From Micromonosporaceae bacterium (GTDB taxonomy: Bacteria > Actinomycetota > Actinomycetes > Mycobacteriales > Micromonosporaceae): DNA of 9,665 nucleotides. The notes below the pieces were generated by a model. That model did not search any database. It had not been told where the DNA came from and worked only from the letters and a program-made list of their open reading frames with translations. The number at the start of each line of letters is the position of its first letter. Position 1 is the stretch's first letter. The stretch lies in the NCBI GenBank assembly GCA_003543035.1, contig DPJL01000127.1, positions 789 through 10,453 of the forward strand, in the 5' to 3' direction. Of this stretch, positions 1 to 6,002 are shown piece by piece. A program made the translations under genes and the position numbers.

Positions 1-126
1 CGCCGCCGTTGGGTGGAGCGCATCGGCTCGGGACGTGCGTTGAAGGTCACTCCCACCGGCGTGCAGGCGCTGCATGACCTGCTTGGTCTCGATGTGGGCA
101 AGCTGAAAACCGCTGGTTCGAAGTAG
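1..126 (+). CDS. C-terminal fragment of a winged-helix (ArsR-like) transcriptional regulator
   Basis: The reading frame is open from the first base of the window to a TAG at 124-126, giving 41 residues that begin RRRWVERIGSGRALKVTPTG and end GLDVGKLKTAGSK. The pattern of a hydrophobic/aromatic helix end, a GRALKVTP turn, TGVQAL and a short LGLD helix matches the wing and final helix of actinobacterial ArsR-family winged-helix DNA-binding proteins; a MarR-like or other winged-helix regulator is also possible. The N-terminus and recognition helix lie upstream of the window, so the effector and metal ligands cannot be judged. The next gene starts 23 nt after the stop on the same strand, so the two may be co-transcribed. 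Family assignment rests on a short fragment. Confidence 0.55.
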   Translation, partial: RRRWVERIGSGRALKVTPTGVQALHDLLGLDVGKLKTAGSK

Positions 127-149
127 GCCGATTAAGCGATCATCGACGG

Positions 150-1226
150 GTGCGTAACTCGCAGCTGCCCATCAACGTCGCCATCGATGATTCCGACACC
201 CCGCGGGATGTTCTCGATGCGTTGATCCTGGCTGCCTTCACCACGGGCGAGCAGCCCTTCGCACAGACCAAGCGACTTCCGAAGGTCCTCAAGGACGCCG
301 CGCTGATGCCAGACAGCGGCCAGCTGCAGCGGGTCGCCACCGAAAACGGCGTACGCAGCCACATCGTTTCCGGCGAAGGCTGGACCTTGCGGGCGACTCG
401 TTGGAGCGGCAATAGCGCCGAGGTCACGGTCACCGCGACCAGCGACGAGTTGGCGGCGCGGATCCTCAAGGAAGCCACCAAGAATGCCCGCGACAAGCGG
501 GAGGTGCCCAAGGATTCGGTCGACATGGGCTTCTGGCACATGGGCGGTCGCGGGCCGCAGCGCGAGAACCGTCGCATCACGACCCCGGGCTGGTCCGAGA
601 TCCGGCGCAACTATGCCTCCGACGTGGCCGCCGCCATTGACAAGCTGACCGAGCTCCGGCCGGAGACGATCTCCGGTCGGCTGTTGCTTCTGCACGGTGC
701 GCCCGGGACGGGCAAGACGACGGCGCTGCGGGCGCTGGCTCAGGCCTGGTCCTCGTGGTGTCAGGTGGACTGCGTCCTCGACCCGGAGAGCCTTTTCGGC
801 AGCACCGGTTACCTGATGCAGGTGGCGCTCGGCTACACCGACGACGACAAGAAGAAGTGGCGCCTGTTGCTGATCGAGGACTGCGATGAGCTGATCTCCG
901 GGTCGGCCAAGCAGTCCAGCGGCCAGTCGCTGTCACGCCTGCTCAACGTGACCGACGGCATGCTGGCTCAGGGGCGCGATGTCCTGATTGGGCTGACCAC
1001 CAACGAGCCGCTGGCGCACCTGCACCCCGCGGTCGTGCGGCCAGGCCGTTGCCTGGCCCAGATCGAGGTCGGCCCGCTTCCCTTCACCGAGGCCGCGGCA
1101 TGGCTCGGCACTTCTGCGGGTGTCGATGCCAATGGAGCCACGCTTGCGGAGCTCTTCGCGCTCAAGCGCGGCGAGTCCGGCCTCGTCCGCATCGCGCCTT
1201 CGCCGCCGATCGGCTACTACCTCTGA
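150..1226 (+). CDS. DUF5925-type AAA-family ATPase
   Basis: This encodes a 358-residue cytoplasmic protein. Residues 1 to about 155 form the N-terminal region recognised from the actinobacterial DUF5925 family, with landmarks INVAIDDSD near the start and MGFWHMG around 126-132. Residues about 176-340 are an AAA ATPase core: Walker A GAPGTGKT at 183-190, a Walker B-like strand LLLIEDCDE at about 239-247, a sensor-1-like TTN at 283-285, and HPAVVRPGR at 292-300, which resembles the arginine-finger region of classical AAA proteins (FtsH/BCS1-like). The C-terminus is PPIGYYL. The Walker B acidic pair reads E-D rather than the usual D-E, with a further D-E three residues on. Start choice: GTG at 150 is the first plausible start after the upstream stop; its Shine-Dalgarno is weak. 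ATP binding and hydrolysis are well supported, but the substrate or cellular process is unknown. A strong terminator follows 13 nt after the stop. Confidence 0.85.
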   Translation: MRNSQLPINVAIDDSDTPRDVLDALILAAFTTGEQPFAQTKRLPKVLKDAALMPDSGQLQRVATENGVRSHIVSGEGWTLRATRWSGNSAEVTVTATSDELAARILKEATKNARDKREVPKDSVDMGFWHMGGRGPQRENRRITTPGWSEIRRNYASDVAAAIDKLTELRPETISGRLLLLHGAPGTGKTTALRALAQAWSSWCQVDCVLDPESLFGSTGYLMQVALGYTDDDKKKWRLLLIEDCDELISGSAKQSSGQSLSRLLNVTDGMLAQGRDVLIGLTTNEPLAHLHPAVVRPGRCLAQIEVGPLPFTEAAAWLGTSAGVDANGATLAELFALKRGESGLVRIAPSPPIGYYL

Positions 1227-1239
1227 TCTTCCCTTCGAC

Positions 1240-1275
1240 GATCGCGCCATTTCGGGGAAATGGCGCGATCCTTTT
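1240..1275 (+). terminator. Rho-independent terminator of the AAA ATPase gene
   Basis: A perfect 14-bp inverted repeat (GATCGCGCCATTTC at 1240-1253 and GAAATGGCGCGATC at 1257-1270) encloses a GGG loop and is followed at once by CTTTT at 1271-1275. It begins 13 nt after the ATPase stop codon. The stem, short loop and trailing T run together make a convincing intrinsic terminator on the + strand. Confidence 0.8.
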
Positions 1276-1286
1276 CGCGGGAGGCA

Positions 1287-1305
1287 GCCATTTCCCCGAA
1301 ATGGC
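1287..1305. repeat. Second hairpin, mirror copy of the terminator core
   Basis: GCCATTTC at 1287-1294, loop CCC, and GAAATGGC at 1298-1305 form a perfect 8-bp hairpin. These 19 bases are the exact reverse complement of 1246-1264, the core of the preceding terminator; only the loop (CCC versus GGG) distinguishes the two. It lies 7 nt from the end of the converging Nudix gene, so it is placed to end minus-strand transcription. No clear T run follows it in that direction, so termination is less certain than for the first hairpin. Confidence 0.5.
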
Positions 1306-1311
1306 GATGAT

Positions 1312-1776
1312 CTAGCGACGGGCAAGGACAGGGCGGAGGGTTTCTAGCACGGGGAGAGCGTCCACTTCGGTCGGTTTGACCCAGGTGGGGGAGAGCACGG
1401 CCCCATCGGGCTCCGCCCGCAGGTCACCGGCGGTGATCGTGACACCGTAGACGATGAAGATGCCGTGGAAATCGATGCCCCCGGCCAGATGGCGGTAGTC
1501 CGAACCCACCTCGAGCAGCTCGTCTACCTGCACGGTGAGACCGATCTGCTCGGCGAAGGAGCGGATCACCGCCTCCTTGGGATCCTCGCCGTGCTCTATC
1601 CCGCCGCCGGGCAGCATCCACTTGCCGGCGTCGCCATAGGCGCTGCGCCCGATCTGCACCAGCAGCACGGCATCACCGTCTCGTGCCAGCCCGCAGGCTG
1701 ACACCCGCTGCACCTGGCGAGCCAGCGTCACGAGGTAAAAGACTGCCATGTTTGCGCACGATCGACCAGAGACCAT
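1312..1776 (-). CDS. Nudix hydrolase-fold protein with degenerate catalytic box
   Basis: A protein of 154 residues, or 145 if translation begins at the internal ATG at 1749 (MAVFYLVTLARQ). Nudix hydrolases cleave nucleoside diphosphates linked to other moieties. The fold is recognised from VSACGLARDGDAVLLVQIG (strand), GKWMLPGGG at 51-59 and the Nudix helix at 58-80. Against the consensus G-x5-E-x7-R-E-U-x-E-E-x-G-U the protein has G58, E64, R72, S73, E76, Q77 and G79, so two of the glutamates that act in catalysis or metal binding are replaced (E to S, E to Q). Length is normal for a single-domain Nudix protein, and the rest of the domain looks intact through LSPTWVKPTEVDALPVLETL. Neither start has a clear Shine-Dalgarno. 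It converges on the ATPase gene. It may be a divergent, inactive or substrate-binding member; the substrate is not predictable. Confidence 0.8.
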   Translation of the reverse strand: MVSGRSCANMAVFYLVTLARQVQRVSACGLARDGDAVLLVQIGRSAYGDAGKWMLPGGGIEHGEDPKEAVIRSFAEQIGLTVQVDELLEVGSDYRHLAGGIDFHGIFIVYGVTITAGDLRAEPDGAVLSPTWVKPTEVDALPVLETLRPVLARR

Positions 1777-1889
1777 GCGCGTGAGCGGCCATCCCTACCC
1801 TTCGGAGCCCGTGCCCGCCGATGCGTTCGCCGATGGCCTTTTGTTGTGTGTGTGGGTCCGCTCGGTGGCGGCTCTTGCGTGGGCGACGA

Positions 1890-3770
1890 TTACCTATCTA
1901 GCCGGATGCGGGCCTGCGCGGCGTCGGGGTGGCTGAGCTCGTCGAGGATGTGCAGTGCCTGCTGCCAGCTGTGGCGCGCGGATTCGGGATCACCGGCGAC
2001 CTGATTGTCACCGACTTTGATGAGGGTGTCGGCTTCGCCGTGGCGGTCTCCGAGGTCCCGGTAAAGGTCCAGTGCCCGCCGATAGCAGTCGGCGGCCTGG
2101 TCGTGGTTGCCGAGGTGGTGGTGGGCGTAGCCGAGGTTCAGCCAGACGCCCGCTTGGCCGTGACGGTTGCCCACCCGTTGCAGCAGTGCCACGGCTTTGC
2201 GGCAGTGGGTGAGGGCCTGTTCGAAGTCGCCGAGCTGGGTGTGGTAGAAGCCGATCTGGTTGAGGGTCTGGGCCTGCATGGATGGCCGGCCGGCCGTGCG
2301 GAAGCGTTTCAGGGCGAGCCTGGCGTGGCTGAGTGCTTGCCACTGGTTGCCTTGCAGCCCATGCATAATGCTGATGTTGTAGTGGACCTGGCCCTCACCG
2401 TGGTGGTCACCAGCCTCGGCAAAAAGATCAAGAGCCTGCTTGAGGTGGGCTTGGGCGTCGTCGAGGCGACCGGCGTGGCGATGAGCGCGGGCCAGACAGC
2501 GGTGGGCGTGTGCCTGTGCTTGCCGGTCATCAAGGCGGGAGGCGGCGGCCAGGGCGAGGGTTTGGGTATGGCCGAGATCGTGCCAGTGGCCGCGCAGGTC
2601 AAGGTAGGTCCACATGGTCCACGCCAGCTGCCAGGCGTGAGTGTCCGATCCAGACTCCGCGGCGTGTTCGATCGCGGCCAGTAGCGTCTTGTGCTCATTG
2701 GTGAGCCAGGCCAGGGCGTGCTGGTGATCGGGCAGATGCACCGGCTCAATGCCTGGTTGAGGCGGGGCTAGGTGAACCGAGTCGCGGTGCGGGTACAGCA
2801 GGGCCGCGGCGGCACTGGCAGTGTGCAGGTAGTGGTCGAGGAGGCGGCGGAAAGCCTTGTGCCGCAACCGTTCGTGGTCATGCTGGTGAGCCAGCTCGGC
2901 GGCGTGGGTACGCAGCAGATCGTGCAGGGCGTAACGGCCCGGCGTGGGCTCGCTGACGAGGTTGGCCCTGGTCAGCGAGGCCAGAAGAGGGCGTATCCGA
3001 TCGATCGGCGCTCCGGCGAGGCTGGCCACGGCCGGCACGGCCATGTCGGGGCCGGGATGCAACCCCATCAGGCGGAAAAGCCTTGCGGCGTCGGGGCGCA
3101 GCGCGTGGTACGACCAGGAGAAGACGGCGCGCACATCGGTGGCGGGGTCAACGCTGTCCAGCGCGTCCAGGCTTTGACGGATGTCGCGTAGCTGGTCGAC
3201 CAGAGCTGCGAGTGAGTGCGCGGGATAGGTGGCCGCCCGGGCGGCGACGACAGATAGAGCCAACGGTAGCCGGGCACAGCGGTCGATGATTTCCTGCGCC
3301 GCTTGTGGTTCGGCATCCACCCGGGAACGGCCGAGCCGGCGGACGAGCAGCTCCTGCGCCTCCACATCGGGCAAGAGGTCAAGGGTCATCGGGTACGCCG
3401 CTTCGGCCGCCACCAGGCCGGTGAGCCTATTGCGGCTGGTGACGACGACGAAACAACCCGGCGCGCCTGGCAGCAACGGCCGTACCTGTTCGGCATCGCG
3501 GGCATTGTCCAGCACCACCAGCATCTGCTTGCCCGCCAGTAGGCTGCGGTAGAGGGCGGCCTGAGCGTCCAATGTGGCCGGAATGCGTTGCGGCGGCACC
3601 TGGAACGCCTCCAGCAAACCGCGGACGGCCTCGGCTGGCGAAACCGGTGTTCGGGCCGGGTCGAAGCCGCGCAGATTCACGTAGAGCTGGCCGTCGCGGA
3701 AGCGGTGCGCGACCCGATGACCCCAATGGACAGCCAGCGCCGTCTTGCCGAACCCTTGATTTTCATACAT
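1890..3770 (-). pseudogene. 5'-truncated NB-ARC/TPR regulator (AfsR-like), broken in its P-loop
   Basis: From the internal ATG at 3770 the frame gives 626 residues. The family-like sequence starts only at GFGKTALAVHW (residues 6-16), the back half of the Walker A. It continues with QLYVNLRGFDP, a Walker B strand MLVVLDNARD at 83-92, VVVTSRNRL at 108-116, RLPLAL at 167-172 and an MHD-like ALHDLLR at 281-287, followed by about five TPR units with a 40-residue period from about 418 to 613 (for example LGDRHGEA, LGNHDQAADCYRRAL). This is the NB-ARC plus TPR architecture of actinomycete AfsR/SARP-type or other STAND regulators. Missing are the first P-loop glycine (position is Glu), the preceding strand and the whole N-terminal DNA-binding or effector domain. 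The open frame runs on to 4103, but that part is antisense to the recombinase and has no family-like sequence. I see no stop or frameshift in the remaining body. Residual expression from ATG 3770 is possible, but it could not make a normal nucleotide-binding site. Confidence 0.8.
3741..3770. other. Putative attachment-site junction (element end within the NB-ARC P-loop)
   Basis: On the minus strand, codons for G-F-G-K-T read back to GGG at 3753-3755. The next codon outward, CAA at 3756-3758, and everything beyond it no longer encodes NB-ARC sequence and turns AT-richer (TTGATTTTCATACATTAA). The recombinase gene starts 36 nt further on. Large serine integrases normally lie next to one attachment site of their element, so this junction is a good candidate for attL or attR. 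The exact crossover dinucleotide cannot be set without the other end or an empty-site relative; no convincing second copy of the core is in the window. Confidence 0.55.
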
Positions 3771-3785
3771 TAACGGTGGGATGAT
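3756..3785 (+). promoter_or_regulatory. Candidate promoter of the serine recombinase
   Basis: TTGATT at 3756-3761 and GATGAT at 3780-3785 are separated by 18 nt and loosely fit -35 and -10 elements (second A and last T of the -10 kept). This would place the transcript start at or next to the GTG at 3792, making the mRNA leaderless. An alternative is TACATT at 3766-3771 as the -10, with TTGCCG at 3745-3750 as a -35 lying in the host gene. A possible Shine-Dalgarno GGTGGG at 3775-3780 sits 11 nt before the start and would suit the alternative. Weak evidence for either. Confidence 0.25.
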
Positions 3786-3791
3786 GTTGAC

Positions 3792-5417
3792 GTGGGAAAA
3801 CCTCAGAACGCGCTCGGTTTCGCGCGACTGTCCGACCTCCGCCTCTTGGATCTTGACGAGGACGGCAAGGGTAAGGGCAACGTCGATCAGGAACAGCGTA
3901 TCCGGGAATACGGCACGGCGATCGGCTGGAAGATCACCCGCGTGATCGTCGAGAACGATCTCGTGCTCAAGAAGGACGGCACGGTCAAAGGTGTTTCGGC
4001 GTTCAAGCGGCGCAAGGTGTTGCTGCCCAACGGCCGTCACGAGTGGCGCACGTTCCGGCCCGGTCTTCGCCTGTCGCTGGATCTGCTGGCCAGAGGTGAG
4101 CACGACGGGTTCATTCCGCTGGACTTGGACCGGGCGTTTCGCGACCCCCGCGACCTCGAAGACTTGATCGATGTCGCCTGGGAGTACAAGGTGCCGGTCG
4201 AATCGGTGACCGGATCGCTGCGGCTGAACAATGACGCCGATATCACGATGGCGCGAGTCCTGGTCGCGATGGCCAACAAGGCTTCGCGCGACACGGGCCG
4301 CCGGGTGTCAGCAGCGCGGGAGCGGCAGGCACGGGCCGGTGAGTACGGCGGTGGGCGGCGGCCGTTCGGCTTCGAAGAAGACGGGGTGACGGTCCGGCAG
4401 ACCGAGGCGGCGGTCATCCTGGATTGCTCGGTGCGGGTGGTACAGGCGGCCGAGGCCGACGACGAATCTGAGCATGGCACGTCGCTGCGGTCCCTGGCAG
4501 CGGAGCTACGCGCCCAGGAGATTCCTACGGTGACGGGTGCGGAGTGGTCGGCAGACACGTTGCGGGACATCCTGTTACGCCCACGCAACGCCGGGATCAT
4601 GGTGCACAAGGGTGAGGAGCTGTGCCAAGCGCCGTGGAAGCCACTCGTCCCTTTGGAGACTTTCCGTGCGGCGCAACGGATTTTGACTGACCCGAACCGG
4701 CGCACTGGCCCGGGTGCGGCCCCGAAGTGGCTGGGCACCACCTTGTTCAAGTGCGGCATCTGCACTGATGAGAAGTTCACCAAGCCGGTAGGCATGCAGG
4801 TCGCCATCGGCGGTCGTGACCCCCGCTACTCCTGTAAAGGCGGCAGCGGTCATCTGTCACGCAATGTGGCCCTCACCAACAAGTTCGTGGTCACGACGAT
4901 CCTTAACCGGCTTAGCCGCGCGGATGCGATCGAGCTGCTGACCCCGGCCAAGCCCGACATCGATGTGACCGCGCTACGCCAGGAGGCGGCGACGATCCGC
5001 GCCAACCTCAACGAGCAAGCCGCTGACCAAGTGCTGGGCAAAATCAGCAAAGCGCAGCTGCACGCCGCGTCGGCAGCAGGGCAGGCCCGCCTGGACGCGA
5101 TCGAGTCTGAGCTGAACAACGCCGTGGTGGACTCACCCCTCAAACCGCTGATTGGTGCAGCCGACATTGAGGCGGCGTGGGAGGCGCTGTCCCTGTCGCA
5201 CCAGCGGCTCGTCATCGACACTCTGGTGACAGTGCGGATTTTGCCCACGACCCGCAAAGGCCGTGGCTTCGACACCGACAGCATCGACATCCGGTTCAAG
5301 GAACACCGCAAGACCGAGGCCGCCACCCCTGGCGCGGGAGCCAGGCCCGCCAAGGCGGTTCGCAAGGCAGGCACCAAGAAGGCCGGCGCGAAGAAGATTA
5401 CTGCCAAGGCCGCCTGA
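3792..5417 (+). CDS. Large serine recombinase (site-specific integrase)
   Basis: A 541-residue protein that catalyses site-specific DNA integration or excision through a phosphoserine intermediate. The resolvase-type catalytic domain covers about residues 7-165: the nucleophile is predicted to be S14 in ARLSD, with R12 beside it, and the conserved arginine motif is DRAFRD at 113-118. A basic stretch at about 60-92 (SAFKRRKVLLPNGRHEW) lies between core elements, as I recall for other actinobacterial members. The recombinase domain spans about 178-300 (GEYGGGRRPFGF at 183-194, then LRDILLRPRNAG). A zinc ribbon follows, with candidate ligands C321, C324, C348 and H354. The C-terminal part includes a helical, probably coiled-coil stretch at about 392-445, and the protein ends in a Lys/Ala-rich tail at 517-541. 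GTG at 3792 is chosen because an in-frame TAA lies at 3771 and the catalytic strand starts right after; the ATGs at 3781 and 3784 are out of frame. Length is normal for large serine integrases. Confidence 0.92.
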   Translation: MGKPQNALGFARLSDLRLLDLDEDGKGKGNVDQEQRIREYGTAIGWKITRVIVENDLVLKKDGTVKGVSAFKRRKVLLPNGRHEWRTFRPGLRLSLDLLARGEHDGFIPLDLDRAFRDPRDLEDLIDVAWEYKVPVESVTGSLRLNNDADITMARVLVAMANKASRDTGRRVSAARERQARAGEYGGGRRPFGFEEDGVTVRQTEAAVILDCSVRVVQAAEADDESEHGTSLRSLAAELRAQEIPTVTGAEWSADTLRDILLRPRNAGIMVHKGEELCQAPWKPLVPLETFRAAQRILTDPNRRTGPGAAPKWLGTTLFKCGICTDEKFTKPVGMQVAIGGRDPRYSCKGGSGHLSRNVALTNKFVVTTILNRLSRADAIELLTPAKPDIDVTALRQEAATIRANLNEQAADQVLGKISKAQLHAASAAGQARLDAIESELNNAVVDSPLKPLIGAADIEAAWEALSLSHQRLVIDTLVTVRILPTTRKGRGFDTDSIDIRFKEHRKTEAATPGAGARPAKAVRKAGTKKAGAKKITAKAA

Positions 5418-5516
5418 AAGAAACTCTGCCGGGCCGCACGTCTCGAACCTGAGCGGGATGCTGTGCCGGGTGTGTGCGGGCGGAGGAACGCGTTTCCGCG
5501 AAGTCGTCAGGACCGA

Positions 5517-5936
5517 TCACAGTTCACCCAAACTTGCATGGCTTAGCTTCGCGCGCAGAACATCATCATCGCTGCCCCACATCCAGGCGATCTCGGCAGC
5601 AGATCGGCCCGAGTGATGCAGGCGCAGCAACCGCCCCAGCTCGTCATCGGACGGTGTCTCGAACAATCTCATCGTAGGGGCAGCGGTCGGTGCGGCGGGA
5701 AGAATTCGCCAGGCGCTTTCGCATGCGCGGCTGGCCCTCTGCCGGATCGCGGCCGGGCTGGCGTTGAGCAGCACGGCGATATCGGTCGCGGCAAGATTAT
5801 GCCGGCAGCACAGCCGCAGCACCCTCGCCTCGTGGGCATGGACTCCTGCCGCGTCGGGCGCTGTTACGCATTTAGATTGCGGTCGTTCGATCCGCTCCCC
5901 CCAAGTTGCCTGAAAAATGAGCCTTGACTGCCTCAC
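5517..5936 (-). CDS. Small helix-turn-helix ORF, sigma-70 region 4-like (possible remnant)
   Basis: The open frame gives 139 residues from a GTG at 5936. Residues about 35-76 (HEARVLRLCCRHNLAATDIA, then LLNASPAAIRQRASRA) resemble the region 4 helix-turn-helix of ECF-type sigma factors, with a leading helix, a turn and a recognition helix rich in Arg and Ala. A second helix-turn-helix-like stretch, DELGRLLRLHHSGRSAAEIA, lies at 98-117. There is no sigma region 2, so it cannot be a complete sigma factor. No Shine-Dalgarno precedes the GTG, and residues 1-30 look non-coding, so the true start or boundary is uncertain. It may be a small DNA-binding protein or the tail of a decayed sigma-like gene. 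It converges on the recombinase and is divergent from the RHS gene, so a regulatory link to either is conceivable but unproven. Confidence 0.4.
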   Translation of the reverse strand: MRQSRLIFQATWGERIERPQSKCVTAPDAAGVHAHEARVLRLCCRHNLAATDIAVLLNASPAAIRQRASRACESAWRILPAAPTAAPTMRLFETPSDDELGRLLRLHHSGRSAAEIAWMWGSDDDVLRAKLSHASLGEL

Positions 5937-5953
5937 TGTTGGAGTGCGATCGT
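5924..5953 (+). promoter_or_regulatory. Candidate promoter upstream of the RHS gene
   Basis: TTGACT at 5924-5929 is a near-consensus -35 hexamer. With an 18-nt spacer the -10 would be GATCGT at 5948-5953, which keeps only the second A and last T of TAnnnT. The transcript would then have a leader of about 40 nt before the GTG at 6003. The poor -10 overlaps a palindrome, which would fit a regulated promoter. Tentative. Confidence 0.3.
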
Positions 5954-5959
5954 GATCGC
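5946..5959. repeat. Palindrome upstream of the RHS gene, possible operator
   Basis: GCGATC-GT-GATCGC is a perfect 6-bp inverted repeat with a 2-nt centre. Allowing one unpaired T at 5945, it extends by GAG at 5942-5944 against CTC at 5960-5962. It lies 43 nt before the RHS start, between that gene and the divergent helix-turn-helix ORF, where an operator would be expected. A chance GATC-rich palindrome cannot be excluded. Confidence 0.35.
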
Positions 5960-5991
5960 CTCAAACATAGGTATCAATGACTTAGTCTAGC

Positions 5992-5997
5992 GGGGAG
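5992..5997 (+). promoter_or_regulatory. Ribosome binding site fixing the RHS gene start
   Basis: GGGGAG lies 5 nt before the GTG at 6003. It supports that start over the out-of-frame TTG at 6001, and the protein from 6003 begins directly with a signal peptide. Confidence 0.75.
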
Positions 5998-6002
5998 CTG
6001 TT

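Larger units (their letters stand above)
3756..5417. mobile_element. Visible end of an integrated element carrying a large serine recombinase
   Basis: The segment begins where the NB-ARC gene is interrupted and includes the outward-reading recombinase. The element probably extends rightward past the recombinase, because no 5' NB-ARC sequence reappears anywhere up to 9665, but the right boundary is not visible. It could be an integrative conjugative element, a prophage or its remnant, or a small integrase-borne island; no conjugation, replication or phage structural gene is present in the window to decide. Confidence 0.5.

Noticed and set aside
1748..1936. 62-codon + strand frame in the Nudix/NB-ARC intergenic region
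   Set aside because: It overlaps the Nudix start and the NB-ARC stop, with no Shine-Dalgarno and no recognisable sequence.
1929..2684. 251-codon + strand open frame
   Set aside because: It is antisense to the TPR region of the NB-ARC gene, whose motifs and 40-residue periodicity fix the coding strand as minus; the + frame is a Val/Gly-rich shadow.
3771..4103. N-terminal 111 residues of the long minus-strand open frame that runs into the NB-ARC gene
   Set aside because: It lies antisense to the recombinase catalytic domain and shows no NB-ARC, SARP or other domain sequence; the open frame is a by-product of high GC.
4037..4807. 256-codon minus-strand open frame
   Set aside because: It is antisense to the serine recombinase; Ser/Arg-rich with no recognisable domain.
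5440..5460. CGTCTCGAACCTGAG just after the recombinase, resembling the junction CGTCTTGCCGAACCCTTGA
   Set aside because: The match needs gaps, and the sequence to its right does not encode the missing NB-ARC part, so it does not mark the far end of the element.
5480..5499. GCGGA...TCCGC inverted repeat between the convergent recombinase and HTH ORF, considered as a terminator
   Set aside because: Only a 5-bp stem with a large loop and no T run in either direction.
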